Assembly: GCA_016866775.1 (NCBI GenBank)
Contig: VGLJ01000003.1
Coordinates: forward strand, 62,001-126,000
Length of the DNA stretch: 64,000 nucleotides
Origin: Candidatus Rokuibacteriota bacterium
GTDB taxonomy: Bacteria > Methylomirabilota > Methylomirabilia > Rokubacteriales > CSP1-6
Direction of reading: 5' to 3'
Below, in pieces: positions 1-10,630 of the stretch (position 1 is its first letter; each line of letters starts with the position of its first letter). A program made the position numbers and the translations under genes. The notes under the pieces are model-generated. The model did not search any database. It had not been told where the DNA came from and worked only from the letters and a program-made list of their open reading frames with translations.

Positions 1-577
1 TGCACGGGCTCTTGTTGATCTCGCCCTCGCCCTGGCACTTCGGGCACGTGCGCGCGACGGTGAGGAAGCCCTGGCTGAAGCGCACCTGGCCCTGGCCGCG
101 GCAGGTCTCGCACGTCGTGCGCGTCGAGCCGGGCTCACCGCCGGTGCCGCGGCAGGTCTCGCACGCTTCGAGACGCGGGACCTGCACTTTCGTCTCGATG
201 CCGGTGGCCGCTTCCTCCAGCGTGATCTTCAGCTCGTACTGGAGATCGTCGCCGCGCGCCGCGCGCGGCCGCCGCGCGCGGCCGCCGCCCGCGAAGAAGT
301 TCTCGAAGATGTCCTCGAAGAGCGTGCCGAAGCCGCCGCCGTCGAACCCGCCGCCCGCGCCCGGCGCCACGCCGAAGCGGTCGTAGTGCGCGCGCTTGTC
401 GGCATCCGAGAGCACGGCGTACGCCTCGCTGATCTGCTTGAAGCGTTCCTCGGCGGCCTTGTCCCCGGCGTTCTTGTCGGGGTGGTACTGCATCGCGAGC
501 TGGCGATAGGCGCGCTTGAGCTCGGCGTCACTGGCTTCGCGCCCGACGCCCAGCACCTCGTAGTAGTCGGTGGCCAC
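1..577 (-). CDS. dnaJ: Chaperone protein DnaJ (3' end outside window)
   Basis: Hsp40 co-chaperone that delivers substrates to DnaK and stimulates its ATPase. About 192 codons are visible from a GTG start. The N-terminus begins V-A-T-D-Y-Y-E-V-L and carries a J domain with the HPD motif. A Gly/Phe-rich linker with DIFENFF follows, and then the first CxxCxGxG zinc repeats ([24 protein letters not shown]). The gene runs off the left edge within the zinc-finger region. It lies 3 bases after grpE and is probably cotranscribed with hrcA-grpE. A GTG start was chosen because it matches the usual family N-terminus and follows the grpE stop directly. Identity is secure; only the C-terminal part is unseen. 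Confidence 0.95.
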   Translation of the reverse strand, partial: MATDYYEVLGVGREASDAELKRAYRQLAMQYHPDKNAGDKAAEERFKQISEAYAVLSDADKRAHYDRFGVAPGAGGGFDGGGFGTLFEDIFENFFAGGGRARRPRAARGDDLQYELKITLEEAATGIETKVQVPRLEACETCRGTGGEPGSTRTTCETCRGQGQVRFSQGFLTVARTCPKCQGEGEINKSPC

Positions 578-580
578 GAG

Positions 581-1111
581 CTAGGCCGCGTCCTCGTCGG
601 GCGCCGCCGCGACGGCCACCTGGGCCGGGCGCAGCACGCGTCCACGCAGCGAGTAGCCGGGCACGGTCTCGCCCACGACCGTGTCGGGCTCCTTGTCGAG
701 GCTCACCACGCGCGCGATCGCTTCGTGGTGATTCGGATCGAAGCGCTCGCCGAGGGCCGAGTAGCGGGTGACGCCGTGGCGCTCGAGGACCTTCAGGAAC
801 TCGCGGCGGATCAGGTCCACGCCGTCGACGATCGCCGAGGACTCGCCCGCCGCGCGCGCGGCGTCGAGCGCACGGTCGAGGTTGTCGATGACGGGGATGA
901 CGTCGCGCACGAGGGTCTCGGCGGCGAAGCGGACGGCGTCCTCGCGGTCGCGCTGCGCGCGCCGCCGGGTGTTGTCCGCCTCGGCCAGCGCACGGAGCAG
1001 ACGGTCGTTCTTCTCGGCGAGCTCGCGGCGGAGCTCGTCGATCTCGGGCGTGCCGCCGGGAGCTTCCGTCCCGCGGCCGTCCATGGCGGTGCGATCGTCG
1101 CCGGATTCCAT
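581..1111 (-). CDS. grpE: Nucleotide exchange factor GrpE
   Basis: Cytoplasmic nucleotide exchange factor for DnaK, 176 aa. Residues about 20-65 form a charged predicted coiled coil (IDELRRELAEKNDRLL). The conserved GrpE core follows, including DVIPVIDNLDRAL, FDPNHHEAI and the C-terminal GY.LRGRVLRPA.V motif. It is the middle gene of an hrcA-grpE-dnaJ order in which dnaK, usually located between grpE and dnaJ, is absent. The ATG is only 7 bases downstream of a TATAAT hexamer, so a leaderless transcript is possible alongside read-through from hrcA. Confidence 0.96.
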   Translation of the reverse strand: MESGDDRTAMDGRGTEAPGGTPEIDELRRELAEKNDRLLRALAEADNTRRRAQRDREDAVRFAAETLVRDVIPVIDNLDRALDAARAAGESSAIVDGVDLIRREFLKVLERHGVTRYSALGERFDPNHHEAIARVVSLDKEPDTVVGETVPGYSLRGRVLRPAQVAVAAAPDEDAA

Positions 1112-1118
1112 GAGGGAA

Positions 1119-1124
1119 ATTATA
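1119..1124 (-). promoter_or_regulatory. -10 hexamer for grpE, leaderless spacing
   Basis: Perfect TATAAT on the minus strand ending 7 bases before the grpE ATG. No convincing -35 hexamer is visible 16-18 bases upstream. A small CCGC-GAA-GCGG inverted repeat lies just upstream, at the end of hrcA. Transcription from this box would start at or next to the ATG. Confidence 0.5.
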
Positions 1125-1139
1125 GCAACCGCTTCGCGG

Positions 1140-2159
1140 TCAGGACGGCAGGTAGAGATCCTGGCGGACGCGGGAGAGCGCGTCGGTGACGTGGCGCGCC
1201 GTCTCGTCGACCACCGACATGATCTCGGGATAGGGCAGGCGGCGCGGCCCCACGACCCCGAGGATGCCGAGCACCTGGTCGCGGTACATGTACGACGCGG
1301 TGATCACCGTGCAGTCGCGCATCTCCGCGACGGGGTTCTCCTCGCCGATCGTCACCCGCACGCCCTGCTCTTCGGCCATCGACGCGAGCAGCTCGGCGAG
1401 CCGCTGCTTCTGCTCGAACATCCGGAGCAGGGCGCGCGTCGACTCGAGGTCGCCGAACTCGGGATGATCGAGGATGTTCATGGCGCCGCTCACGTAGAGC
1501 GTGCGGCCGCTCAGCAGCGCATACACCTGGTCCAGCACGCCGCCCGCGCGCGCCGTGAGCGGATCCAGCGGATCGCGCCGGCGCGCCGACTCCATGATCT
1601 CGGCGACCGTGCGGTCGCGGAAGCGCCGCGTGAGCTCTCGGCCGACCTCGCGGACGTCCGACTCCCGCAGCGGCGGGTCGACCGTGACCGCGCGCACCGT
1701 CAGCCAGCCGGCATCCGTCACGACCACCGCGAGCGCGCGGTCACCCTCGAGCGGGATGAGATCGACGCGGGCGATGCGCGTGTGCGAGAGCGGCGGCGCG
1801 AGCAGGAGGCCGGTGAGCCGCGTGGCGTTCGACAGGTGCGCGGACGCGCGCTCCATGAAGCCGTCGATGCCCGAGCGGCGCGCGGGCAGGGTGTCGGCGC
1901 GCGGTGCCGTCGCCCCGCTGGGCGGCGGGAACGACTCGACGTAGAAGCGATACGCCTTGTCCGTCGGCACCCGGCCGGCGCTCGTGTGGGGCTGGGCGAG
2001 ATAGCCGAGCTCCTCGAGGTCCGACATCACGTTGCGGATCGTGGCGGGCGACAGCGACGGGAAGTACCGCCTGCTCAGCGCGCGGGAGCCGACGGGCTCC
2101 GCGGTGTCCACGTACTCCCGGATGACGGCGACCAGGACTTCTCGATGACGCGCATCCAT
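1140..2159 (-). CDS. hrcA: Heat-inducible transcription repressor HrcA
   Basis: Repressor of class I heat-shock genes that binds CIRCE operators and is folded with help from GroEL. 339 aa, the usual family length. The N-terminal winged helix includes TAEPVGSRALSRR, SPATIRNVMSDLEELGYL and the HTSAGRVPTDKAYR motif. The C-terminal HrcA domain covers about residues 100-335 and includes the GEEN motif. It heads the hrcA-grpE-dnaJ block. I looked for the CIRCE inverted repeat (TTAGCACTC-N9-GAGTGCTAA) upstream of hrcA, grpE, dnaJ2 and clpB and found none, so its targets probably lie elsewhere (groESL is the usual candidate). Confidence 0.95.
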   Translation of the reverse strand: MDARHREVLVAVIREYVDTAEPVGSRALSRRYFPSLSPATIRNVMSDLEELGYLAQPHTSAGRVPTDKAYRFYVESFPPPSGATAPRADTLPARRSGIDGFMERASAHLSNATRLTGLLLAPPLSHTRIARVDLIPLEGDRALAVVVTDAGWLTVRAVTVDPPLRESDVREVGRELTRRFRDRTVAEIMESARRRDPLDPLTARAGGVLDQVYALLSGRTLYVSGAMNILDHPEFGDLESTRALLRMFEQKQRLAELLASMAEEQGVRVTIGEENPVAEMRDCTVITASYMYRDQVLGILGVVGPRRLPYPEIMSVVDETARHVTDALSRVRQDLYLPS

Positions 2160-2174
2160 GTGTGTCGCACTACG

Positions 2175-2180
2175 ATTCTA
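2175..2180 (-). promoter_or_regulatory. Probable -10 element of hrcA
   Basis: TAGAAT within TATAGAAT on the minus strand, 15 bases before the hrcA ATG and overlapping the hemW stop codon region. No clear -35 box is seen. It suggests hrcA has its own promoter although it follows hemW closely. Confidence 0.4.
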
Positions 2181-3323
2181 TAGCAGATCGACGAACAGCG
2201 CGTCCGAGACGAGGAAGCCGCGCTCCGTGAGGCGGACGCGCGCGCCACGACGCTCCATCAGGCCTTCCCCGAGCCACTCGTCCACCCGCCCGCGAAGCGC
2301 GGGCGTGGCATCCACGCGCTCGTCGAGCGTCTCCCGCGCCACGCCGTCGGCGGTGCGCAGGCCGAGGAAGAGCCGCTCGGCCAGAGCCTGGTCGGCCGTG
2401 AGGTGTTCGGCGCGCTCGATCGGCAACGCGCCGCCCTCGAGGAGCGCGGCGTACCGGGCGATGGGCTTGACGTTCGCGTAGCGCACGTCGCCGACGAAGC
2501 CGCACGCGCCGGGGCCGAGTGCCAGGTACTCGCCGCGGCGCCAGTAGATCTGGTTGTGACGCGAGCGGCGCGCGGGGCGCGCGTAGTTCGAGATCTCGTA
2601 ATGCTCGAGGCCGCGGTCGCGCGCCTCGTGCGCGAGCGCCCAGTACTGCGCGACGACGGCCTCTTCGGGCGGCAAGCCGCGCACGCCGGTCGCGCCCCAG
2701 AGGCTGCCGTCGTCGAGCGTGAGGCCGTACGCGGAGAGGTGGTCGGGCTCCCAGTCGAGGACCGCGCGGATCGCGCGCGTCCATCCCTCGAGATCGAGCC
2801 CGGGCAGGCCGTACACGAGGTCGACGCTGACGTTGTCGAACCCCGCCTCGCGACACAAGGCGAAGGCGTGCCGCGAGCCGTGCGCGTCGTGCAGTCTCCC
2901 GATCGCGGGCAGGATCGCGTCGTCCATCGCCTGCACGCCGAGGCTGATCCGATTCACCCCGCTCGCGCGGTACCGACGCAGCTTTTCAAGATCGAGGCTC
3001 TCGGGATTGCTCTCGACGGTGACCTCGAAGCCCTCCGCGAGCGCGAGGCGCTCGCGCACGTGATCGAGAATGCCGTTGAGCTCCGCCCCGCTCAGCAATG
3101 AAGGGGTTCCGCCGCCGAAGAACGCGCTCTCGAGCCGAGTGCGTGATGCCCACGGCGCGGCGGCGACGAGGTCGATCTCTCGATGCAGCGCATCGAGATA
3201 GCGCCGCATGGATCCCTCGTCCATGGGCGCGGTATTGAACGAGCAGAAGTAGCACTTTTTCGTACAGAACGGCACGTGCACATACAGCCCGAGCGTGTCC
3301 GAGCGCGGGCGTTGCCCGCGCAA
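2178..3323 (-). CDS. hemW: Radical SAM protein HemW (coproporphyrinogen oxidase-like)
   Basis: HemW-family radical SAM protein. Characterised members are heme chaperones rather than true oxygen-independent coproporphyrinogen oxidases. The sequence LYVHVPFC begins the core and the CTKKCYFC cluster motif (CxxxCxxC) follows at about residues 20-27. FFGGGTPSLL, VSVDLVYGLPG and the C-terminal HemN domain (LFLGLRT) are also visible. About 381 aa from the chosen TTG. There is no ATG or GTG between that TTG and LYVHVPFC, and longer starts run into lepB. The TTG lies inside an interspersed repeat, so the start is uncertain. hrcA follows 18 bases later. Confidence 0.88.
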   Translation of the reverse strand: MRGQRPRSDTLGLYVHVPFCTKKCYFCSFNTAPMDEGSMRRYLDALHREIDLVAAAPWASRTRLESAFFGGGTPSLLSGAELNGILDHVRERLALAEGFEVTVESNPESLDLEKLRRYRASGVNRISLGVQAMDDAILPAIGRLHDAHGSRHAFALCREAGFDNVSVDLVYGLPGLDLEGWTRAIRAVLDWEPDHLSAYGLTLDDGSLWGATGVRGLPPEEAVVAQYWALAHEARDRGLEHYEISNYARPARRSRHNQIYWRRGEYLALGPGACGFVGDVRYANVKPIARYAALLEGGALPIERAEHLTADQALAERLFLGLRTADGVARETLDERVDATPALRGRVDEWLGEGLMERRGARVRLTERGFLVSDALFVDLL

Positions 3324-3404
3324 TCCTTCCTCAGGGGGAGGCAGGGAGGAGCGCGCCGCACGGCGCGCGACGACCGCCGGAAGGGGGACGAAGTCCCCCT
3401 CCGG
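3298..3404 (-). repeat. Double-hairpin interspersed repeat, copy 1
   Basis: Lies between lepB and hemW. In the minus direction it consists of a G-rich hairpin after the lepB stop, a spacer, a C-tract (CCTCCCCC), a short purine stretch, TTGCGC, and a second hairpin of GCGGGC/GCCCGC type ending GCTCGGA. Two other copies with the same order lie at 27037-27116 (plus) and 35497-35590 (minus), also directly after a gene end. Confidence 0.6.
3377..3404 (-). terminator. Strong GC hairpin after lepB
   Basis: Stem CCGG-A-GGGGGAC pairs with GTCCCCC-T-CCGG around a 3-base loop, starting 3 bases after the lepB stop codon. There is no clear T-tract, so intrinsic termination is possible but not certain. 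It could equally be the first arm of the repeat described here. Confidence 0.55.
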
Positions 3405-3406
3405 GT

Positions 3407-4090
3407 TCACGGAATGTAGTTGGCGAGGCGCCACCAACGCAGCCAGTGACGGTCGCTGTCCCACGACCAGTAGATGAGGAACGCCTTGCCCTTGATCTTG
3501 TCGCGCTTCACGAAGCCCCAGTACCGGCTGTCCTGCGAGTTGTCGCGGTTGTCGCCCATCACGAAGTACGAGCTCGCGGGGACGACCGTCGGCTCGCAGC
3601 CGTACGCGTACCCGCAATAGGTCTGCCCGCCCGGCGGCGGCGGCGGGTCCGGCCGCTTGACGTACGCCTCCCGGAGCGGACGTCCGTCGACGAACACCTG
3701 CGACCCGCGGATCTGCACGGTCTCGCCCGGCCCGGCGACGATGCGCTTGATGAAGTCGCGCTTCTCGTCCTGCGGGTACTTGAAGACGATGATGTCGCCG
3801 CGCTGCGGATCGCGCAGGCCCGGCACGCGCGCGTCGGTGAACGGCACCTCGGGCCCGTAGAGGAACTTGTTCACGAGGATGTAGTCGCCGACCAGCAGCG
3901 TGTCCATCATCGAGCCCGACGGGATGGTGAACGCCTGCACGACCAGCGTCCGGATGACCAGCGCGAGCAGGATCGCGATCGCGATCGCTTCGCCGTACTC
4001 CCGGATGAGCGACTTGTGCCGGGGCTTCGCGGGCGCAGCGGGAACCACGCCGTCGGTCGGGGTCGTGCCGACGACCGCGGGCGCGTCCAT
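3407..4090 (-). CDS. lepB: Signal peptidase I
   Basis: Type I signal peptidase that removes signal peptides at the outer face of the inner membrane. 227 aa from the ATG at 4090. One N-terminal membrane helix spans about residues 33-53. The catalytic serine is in IPSGSM (Ser60). The catalytic lysine is in FIKRIVAGPGE (Lys115). The downstream GDNRDNSQDSRYWG box is canonical. A proline-rich insert (PDPPPPPGG) sits before it. A TTG at 4114 overlapping the lepA stop (TTGA) is an alternative start that would give translational coupling. It is ordered lepA-lepB, as in many bacteria. Confidence 0.95.
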   Translation of the reverse strand: MDAPAVVGTTPTDGVVPAAPAKPRHKSLIREYGEAIAIAILLALVIRTLVVQAFTIPSGSMMDTLLVGDYILVNKFLYGPEVPFTDARVPGLRDPQRGDIIVFKYPQDEKRDFIKRIVAGPGETVQIRGSQVFVDGRPLREAYVKRPDPPPPPGGQTYCGYAYGCEPTVVPASSYFVMGDNRDNSQDSRYWGFVKRDKIKGKAFLIYWSWDSDRHWLRWWRLANYIP

Positions 4091-4110
4091 GCCGACCTTG
4101 CGTTCGTCCG

Positions 4111-5901
<1,791 letters not shown>

Positions 5902-5907
5902 CAACCC

Positions 5908-5913
5908 AGTTTA
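5908..5913 (-). promoter_or_regulatory. Possible -10 element of lepA, leaderless spacing
   Basis: TAAACT on the minus strand, ending 6 bases before the lepA ATG, with no Shine-Dalgarno sequence between. One of nine similar arrangements in the window. Confidence 0.35.
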
Positions 5914-5935
5914 ACAGGCCCGAGGCTTGGGTCCG

Positions 5936-7021
5936 TCACCCGAGTCGCGATCTCTCGGCCACGATCGCGCCGGCCTCGAGCGTCACCCCGGGGCCGACCT
6001 CGGCGTGCGCGCCGATGCGCGCGCCGGATGCCACCACACAGTCGCGGAGGATCGCGCCGGCGCCCACCGTGACGTCGTCCCAGAGCACCGTCCCGCGCAC
6101 GCGCGCGCCGGCGCCGATGCGGCAGCGGGCGCCGAGGACCGCGTGGGGGCCGACGACCGCGCCCTCGCCGAGCTCGACGCCGCTGCCGATCACCGATGGT
6201 GCCTCGACGCGCGCGTCGCGCCCGGCCTGCACGCCGTCCGCGAGCCAGCTCCCATCCTTCGCGTCGCCCGGCGGGGCCAACGGGGAGGCGACGCGACCGT
6301 CGAGCAGATCGACCTGCGCCTCGCGATACGCGGCGGGCGCGCCGATGTCGCGCCAGTAGGGCTCGGCGATCCAGCCGAAGCACGGCGTGTCGTCGGCGAC
6401 GACGGCGGGAAAGAACTCGCGCTCGATCGACACGGGCCGATCGGCGGGGATGCGCGCGAGCAGCGCGGCGTCGATCAGGTAGACGCCGCCGTTGATCGTG
6501 CGGGCGGTGATCCCTTCCAGCGATTCGGGCTTCTCGCGGAAGGCCAGGATGCGGCCGTCGTCGGCGCACTCGACGAGGCCGTAGGGCCGCGGATCCTCGA
6601 CCGTGCGGAGGAAGAGCGTGACACGCGAGCGGCGCGCGTCGTGAAAGCGCCGCATCGCGGTGAGGTCGACATCCGTGAGGACGTCGCCGTTCAGGACGCA
6701 CACCACCCCGTGCGCGAGGTCGGCCGCGTTGCGGACGCCGCCGCCCGTGCCCCGCGGAACGTCTTCGACGACGTAGCGCAGCCGTGTTCCGAGCGCGGCG
6801 CCGTCGCCGAGCGCCGCGCGCACGTCCTCCACGCGGTAGGAGCACGCGAGGACGACGTCGGCGACACCGTGACGCCGGAGCAGCGCGAGCTGGTACGCGA
6901 GCAGCGGGCGGTTCAACAACGGAACGACGGGCTTGGCTCGCGAAAGGGTGAGCGGGCGAAGGCGCGTGCCTTCGCCCCCCGCGAGAATGACCGCCTGGGC
7001 TCCGTCTAGGGGCCGATCCAG
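5936..7021 (-). CDS. Sugar nucleotidyltransferase with left-handed beta-helix domain
   Basis: Probable mannose-1-phosphate guanylyltransferase or glucose-1-phosphate nucleotidyltransferase for cell-surface polysaccharide. The N-terminal Rossmann-like domain has the nucleotide signature GGEGTRLRP at about residues 15-23, AKPVVPLLNRP, the metal-binding NGDVLTD and EKPES. From about residue 240 a hexapeptide-repeat beta-helix (VIGSGVELGEG, GAGARVRGTVLW) caps the protein. There is no ATG, GTG or TTG between the preceding stop and AVILAGG. I placed the start at a CTG with GAGG six bases upstream, which overlaps the Trm112-like gene; this start is tentative. Substrate cannot be fixed from sequence alone. 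Confidence 0.85.
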   Translation of the reverse strand: MDRPLDGAQAVILAGGEGTRLRPLTLSRAKPVVPLLNRPLLAYQLALLRRHGVADVVLACSYRVEDVRAALGDGAALGTRLRYVVEDVPRGTGGGVRNAADLAHGVVCVLNGDVLTDVDLTAMRRFHDARRSRVTLFLRTVEDPRPYGLVECADDGRILAFREKPESLEGITARTINGGVYLIDAALLARIPADRPVSIEREFFPAVVADDTPCFGWIAEPYWRDIGAPAAYREAQVDLLDGRVASPLAPPGDAKDGSWLADGVQAGRDARVEAPSVIGSGVELGEGAVVGPHAVLGARCRIGAGARVRGTVLWDDVTVGAGAILRDCVVASGARIGAHAEVGPGVTLEAGAIVAERSRLG

Positions 7022-7173
7022 CTCTCGGCCTCGTTGATCAGCATCACCGGGATGCCGTCGCGAATCGGATACGCCTTCCGGCACGCGGGGCAGATGATCC
7101 GCTGCTCCTCGAAGCGCAGATCGCCCTTGCACGCCGGGCACACGAGGATCGCTTTGAGCTCGTCGTCGATCAT
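7006..7173 (-). CDS. Trm112/YcaR-like zinc-ribbon small protein
   Basis: 55 aa protein of the Trm112-like (UPF0434) family. Four cysteines in two pairs, C12-P-A-C15 and C28-P-A-C31, are set up to bind zinc, followed by AYPIRDGIPVML, which is typical of the family. Eukaryotic Trm112 activates methyltransferases; bacterial roles are poorly defined. The ATG at 7173 fits the family N-terminus (IDDELKAILVCP). It sits in a nucleotide-sugar cluster and overlaps the downstream nucleotidyltransferase, so the two are probably translationally coupled. Confidence 0.85.
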   Translation of the reverse strand: MIDDELKAILVCPACKGDLRFEEQRIICPACRKAYPIRDGIPVMLINEAESWIGP

Positions 7174-7190
7174 GGAATCCAACCCCTCTC

Positions 7191-8120
7191 TCAGACCTTC
7201 GTTCGGAACCACGCGAGCGTGCGACGCAGGCCCTCGTCGGTCTCGACGCGGGGCTCCCAGCCGAGGACCGTGCGCGCGCGCGTGATGTCCGGCTGCCGCA
7301 CTTTCGGATCATCCACCGGAAGCGGCTGGAAGACGATCTCGCTCCGGCTCGCGGCGAGGCGGATGATGCGCTTGGCGAGGTCGAGGAGCGTCATCTCCTG
7401 CGGGTTCCCGACGTTCACGGGTTCGGTGATCTGCGAGTTCATCAGCCGCCAGATGCCGTCGATGAGATCGTCGACGTATTGAAACGATCGGGTCTGCGAG
7501 CCGTCCCCGAAGACCGTGACCGGCTCGCCACGAAGCGCCTGCGTCATGAACGCCGGGATCGCGCGGCCGTCGTTGAGCCGCATCTGCGGACCGTGACAAT
7601 TGAAGATCCGCACGATCCGCGTCGACACGCCGTGCGTGCGGTGATACGCCATCGTCATCGCCTCGGCGAAGCGCTTCGCTTCGTCGTAGACCCCGCGCGG
7701 GCCCACCGGGTTCACGTTGCCCCAGTACTCCTCGCGCTGCGGGTGGACGAGCGGGTCGCCGTACACCTCGGACGTGGACGCGAGGAAGAACGACGCGCGC
7801 TTCGCCTTCGCGACGCCGAGCGCGTTGTGGGTGCCGAGCGCGCCGACCTTGAGCGTCTGGATCGGGAACTCGAGGTAATCGCGGGGCGACGCCGGGCTCG
7901 CGAGGTGCAGGACCCAGTCCAGCGGCCCGTCGATCGCGATGTGGGACGTGACGTCCTGCTGAACGAACGCGAAGCCGCGGTGCGCGCGGAGCGGCGCGAT
8001 GTTCTCCGGCGAGCCCGTGATGAAGTTGTCCATGCACACGACGTCGCAGCCGCGGGCGAGGAGGAAGCCGGCGAGATGGGAGCCGATGAACCCCGCGCCG
8101 CCCGTGAGCAGGATTCGCAT
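7191..8120 (-). CDS. UDP-glucuronate decarboxylase (UDP-xylose synthase) family
   Basis: Extended short-chain dehydrogenase of 309 aa. The NAD-binding motif GGAGFIGSH is at residues 7-15. The active site includes the STSEVYGDP loop (about 115-123) and Tyr145-x3-Lys149. HLASPASP and [14 protein letters not shown] are hallmarks of UDP-glucuronate decarboxylases, which make UDP-xylose from UDP-glucuronate. Its substrate would be produced by the next gene upstream, UDP-glucose 6-dehydrogenase, 16 bases away. A dTDP-glucose dehydratase is less likely given these motifs. Confidence 0.88.
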   Translation of the reverse strand: MRILLTGGAGFIGSHLAGFLLARGCDVVCMDNFITGSPENIAPLRAHRGFAFVQQDVTSHIAIDGPLDWVLHLASPASPRDYLEFPIQTLKVGALGTHNALGVAKAKRASFFLASTSEVYGDPLVHPQREEYWGNVNPVGPRGVYDEAKRFAEAMTMAYHRTHGVSTRIVRIFNCHGPQMRLNDGRAIPAFMTQALRGEPVTVFGDGSQTRSFQYVDDLIDGIWRLMNSQITEPVNVGNPQEMTLLDLAKRIIRLAASRSEIVFQPLPVDDPKVRQPDITRARTVLGWEPRVETDEGLRRTLAWFRTKV

Positions 8121-8136
8121 CGGCGCGCCCTCGCCG

Positions 8137-9447
8137 TCAGGCGGGGTGGGCCGGACGGCGGCCGATGGAGTGGTACGCGAACCCGAGGCGGCGCATGCGC
8201 TCGGGCTCCCAGATGTTGCGCCCGTCGAAGACGACGGGCTGGCGCATCACCGAGCGCAGGCGCTCGAGGTTGAGGAACTTGAACTCGTTCCACTCGGTCA
8301 CGAGCGCCACCGCGTCCGCGTCCTCGGCCGCGGCGTACGGCGACTCCGCGTACTCGACCACCGCCGGCAGGATCTTGCGCGCGTTGTCCATCGCGACGGG
8401 ATCATAGGCGCGCACGGTCGCGCCCGCTTCCAGCAGCTGGGTCACGATCTCGAGGCTCTTGGCCTCGCGCATGTCGTCCGTGTTCGGCTTGAAGGCGAGA
8501 CCCAGCACCGCGATGGTGCGCGTGTGCATCGCGCCGAGCGTGTCGGCGATCATCCGCACGAAGTGGCGCGCGCGGTCGCGGTTGATGTCGATGACCGCGC
8601 GCAGCAGCGCGAAGTCGTAGCCGAGCGCGCCCGCGGTGTGGACGAGCGACTCGGTGTCCTTCGGGAAGCAGCTCCCGCCGTAGCCGAGGCCCGCCTGGAG
8701 GAACGCGGCGCCGATGCGCGAGTCGAGTCCCACGCCCTTCATGACCTGCGTGACGTCGGCGCCGGCCAGCTCGCAGATGTTCGCGACGGCGTTCATGAAC
8801 GAGATCTTCGTCGCGAGCAGGGCGTTGGACGCGTACTTGATCATCTCGGCCGACGGCACGTCGGTGATGATCATCGGGCGCTCGAGCGGCGCGTAGAGCT
8901 CGAGGAGCGACATCGCGACCTGCTGCGTCGGCGCGCCGATGACGATGCGGTCGGGCCGCAGGGTGTCTTCGATGGCCGAGCCCTCGCGCAGGAACTCGGG
9001 GTTCGAGACGACGTCGAAGCGCACGGGCCGGGGCTGATGCCGCTCGATCACCTCGCGCACGAACTCGCCCGTGCCGACCGGCACCGTCGACTTGGTCACG
9101 ATGACCGTGTAGCTCTCCATCGCCTCGGCGATGCCGCGCGCGACGGTCTCGACGGCGGTGAGGTCGGTCTGGCCGTCGGCGCCGGGCGGGGTCCCGACCG
9201 TGATGAACACGATCACCGAGCGGCGGACGGCCGCGGGGAGGTCGGTCGTGAACGACAGGCGGCGGTCGGCGACGTTGCGGGCGACCATCTCCTCCAGGCC
9301 GGGCTCGTAGATGGGCATGCGTCCGGCCTCGAGCGCCGCGATCTTGTCCGGCAGGTTGTCGACGCAGACGACGTCGTTGCCGAGGTCAGCGAAGACGGCG
9401 CCCGTCACGAGTCCAACGTAGCCCGTGCCGACGACGCAGATGTTCAT
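8137..9447 (-). CDS. ugd: UDP-glucose 6-dehydrogenase
   Basis: Oxidises UDP-glucose to UDP-glucuronate with two NAD+. 436 aa. It has an N-terminal NAD-binding motif [10 protein letters not shown] (7-16), [16 protein letters not shown], and the catalytic cysteine in [10 protein letters not shown] (Cys260). A C-terminal UDP-binding domain contains [13 protein letters not shown]. It is first in a cluster with UDP-glucuronate decarboxylase, so the pair would supply UDP-xylose for surface glycans. A TATGAT hexamer lies 11 bases before the ATG. Confidence 0.95.
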   Translation of the reverse strand: MNICVVGTGYVGLVTGAVFADLGNDVVCVDNLPDKIAALEAGRMPIYEPGLEEMVARNVADRRLSFTTDLPAAVRRSVIVFITVGTPPGADGQTDLTAVETVARGIAEAMESYTVIVTKSTVPVGTGEFVREVIERHQPRPVRFDVVSNPEFLREGSAIEDTLRPDRIVIGAPTQQVAMSLLELYAPLERPMIITDVPSAEMIKYASNALLATKISFMNAVANICELAGADVTQVMKGVGLDSRIGAAFLQAGLGYGGSCFPKDTESLVHTAGALGYDFALLRAVIDINRDRARHFVRMIADTLGAMHTRTIAVLGLAFKPNTDDMREAKSLEIVTQLLEAGATVRAYDPVAMDNARKILPAVVEYAESPYAAAEDADAVALVTEWNEFKFLNLERLRSVMRQPVVFDGRNIWEPERMRRLGFAYHSIGRRPAHPA

Positions 9448-9510
9448 GCCGAGGAGCCATCATAGCCGATGGCCTTGTAAGACTTGCCAAGGAATGGCTG
9501 AACAGGGGCG

Positions 9511-9723
9511 TCAGGCGACGGCCGGACCGTCGTCGTCGCCGTCGTCGGCGAGGCCCCAGAACTGCGTGCGCGCGTCGCGGACGGCGTCCCTGAGGGAGTC
9601 GAAGCGCTGGCCCGAGATCGTGATGGTGTCGCTGCCATCACGCGCTTTCCACATCCATTCCCGGCGCTGGCGTCCCACGGGAACGAATTGCACCTTCACG
9701 CCGTCGTTGTCCGGGCCGTTCAT
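9511..9723 (-). CDS. Small hypothetical protein
   Basis: 70 aa soluble protein starting at an ATG with an AAGGAG ribosome-binding site 8 bases upstream. The central part (REWMWKARDGSD, then SGQRFDSLRDAVRDAR) is faintly like short domains that read as an amino-acid strand plus a repeated helix, such as the YegP-type DUF1508 fold, but I cannot assign it. The C-terminus is acidic (DDGDDDG). It stands alone between ctaG and ugd, with about 60 bases on either side. Function unknown. Confidence 0.6.
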   Translation of the reverse strand: MNGPDNDGVKVQFVPVGRQRREWMWKARDGSDTITISGQRFDSLRDAVRDARTQFWGLADDGDDDGPAVA

Positions 9724-9780
9724 GGAGCGTCTCCTTCAGGGCGGGGACAACTGCAACACAGATGCCACACCGCATCCGCG

Positions 9781-10566
9781 TCACCGAAGCGCGGGACGCT
9801 CGTCGGGATCGCGCACCGCGACGTCCTCGTCGCGCTCGGCCGCGACCCACCTGAAGAAGACGGCGGTGAACGCGATGAGCGGGACCACGGCGGCGGGTAC
9901 CCACATGAGCACGCCGCCGAGCCGCTGATCGTCGAACGGCGTGAGCCCGACGAGCCGCGGCGCCTCCGCGTAGAAGGGGTAGAGCAGCGCCTCCGAGCCC
10001 GTGATCATCGCGGCGACCGCCGTCATGGGCATCCCGAACGCGAAGAGATGGAGGATCTGCGCGGCGTATGGGAGCCGCGGCGCCAGGCTCGAGCGCCCGA
10101 GGACAGGCCACCACGCGAGCGTGGCCGCCGCCATCAACGTCAGGTGCTGGACGATGTGCCAGCCGTGGACCTCGAGCGCCCGCGTGTACGCGGCGGGGAG
10201 ATGCCAGGTGACGAGCGCGATGGTGTAGAGCGCGAGCGCGGGCACGGGACGCGTGAGCGCGCGCACGAGCGTGTCGAGACGCGCCGCGCGCAGGAGACCG
10301 TCGATCATCCAGCCGGGGACCGCGAGCAGCACCAGCGGCGGCACGACGAGCGTCAGCACGAGGTGCTGCGCCATGTGCGCGCTGAAGAGGACCCGATCGC
10401 TCAGGTCGTGCATCGGCCCGTTGAGCATGCCGAGCAGCGCGACGAGCGCGAGCGCGAGTGCGGCGATCTCCGCCCCGCGCGGCCGAGCCCCGCGCGTGGC
10501 CCACGCGCCCGCCCACGCGCCGGCGAGCACGCCGACGCCGATCACGACGTCGAGGTGAATCGTCAT
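9781..10566 (-). CDS. ctaG: Cytochrome c oxidase assembly protein CtaG (caa3 type)
   Basis: Multi-pass membrane protein of about 261 aa in the CtaG/Caa3_CtaG family, linked to assembly of copper-containing caa3 oxidases. About seven hydrophobic helices are visible. Family features include HMAQHLVLT, PVPALALYTIALVTWHLP and HLFAFGMPM, which contain the conserved histidines. The ATG at 10566 avoids a Gly/Arg-rich extension. It is the last gene of the ctaC-ctaDE-subunit IV-ctaG operon, consistent with a copper-insertion role for that oxidase. Confidence 0.88.
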   Translation of the reverse strand: MTIHLDVVIGVGVLAGAWAGAWATRGARPRGAEIAALALALVALLGMLNGPMHDLSDRVLFSAHMAQHLVLTLVVPPLVLLAVPGWMIDGLLRAARLDTLVRALTRPVPALALYTIALVTWHLPAAYTRALEVHGWHIVQHLTLMAAATLAWWPVLGRSSLAPRLPYAAQILHLFAFGMPMTAVAAMITGSEALLYPFYAEAPRLVGLTPFDDQRLGGVLMWVPAAVVPLIAFTAVFFRWVAAERDEDVAVRDPDERPALR

Positions 10567-10630
10567 CTGGAATCGGGGGTGTGCGAGACGCACCCCCCGC
10601 ATCCCCTCCGGCGACGTCCGCGGTGACTGG

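Noticed and set aside
3407-3617. N-terminal extension of HemW starting near 3617
   Set aside because: It would overlap lepB on the same strand by about 210 bases and add sequence with no match to HemW; a start close to LYVHVPFC is normal.
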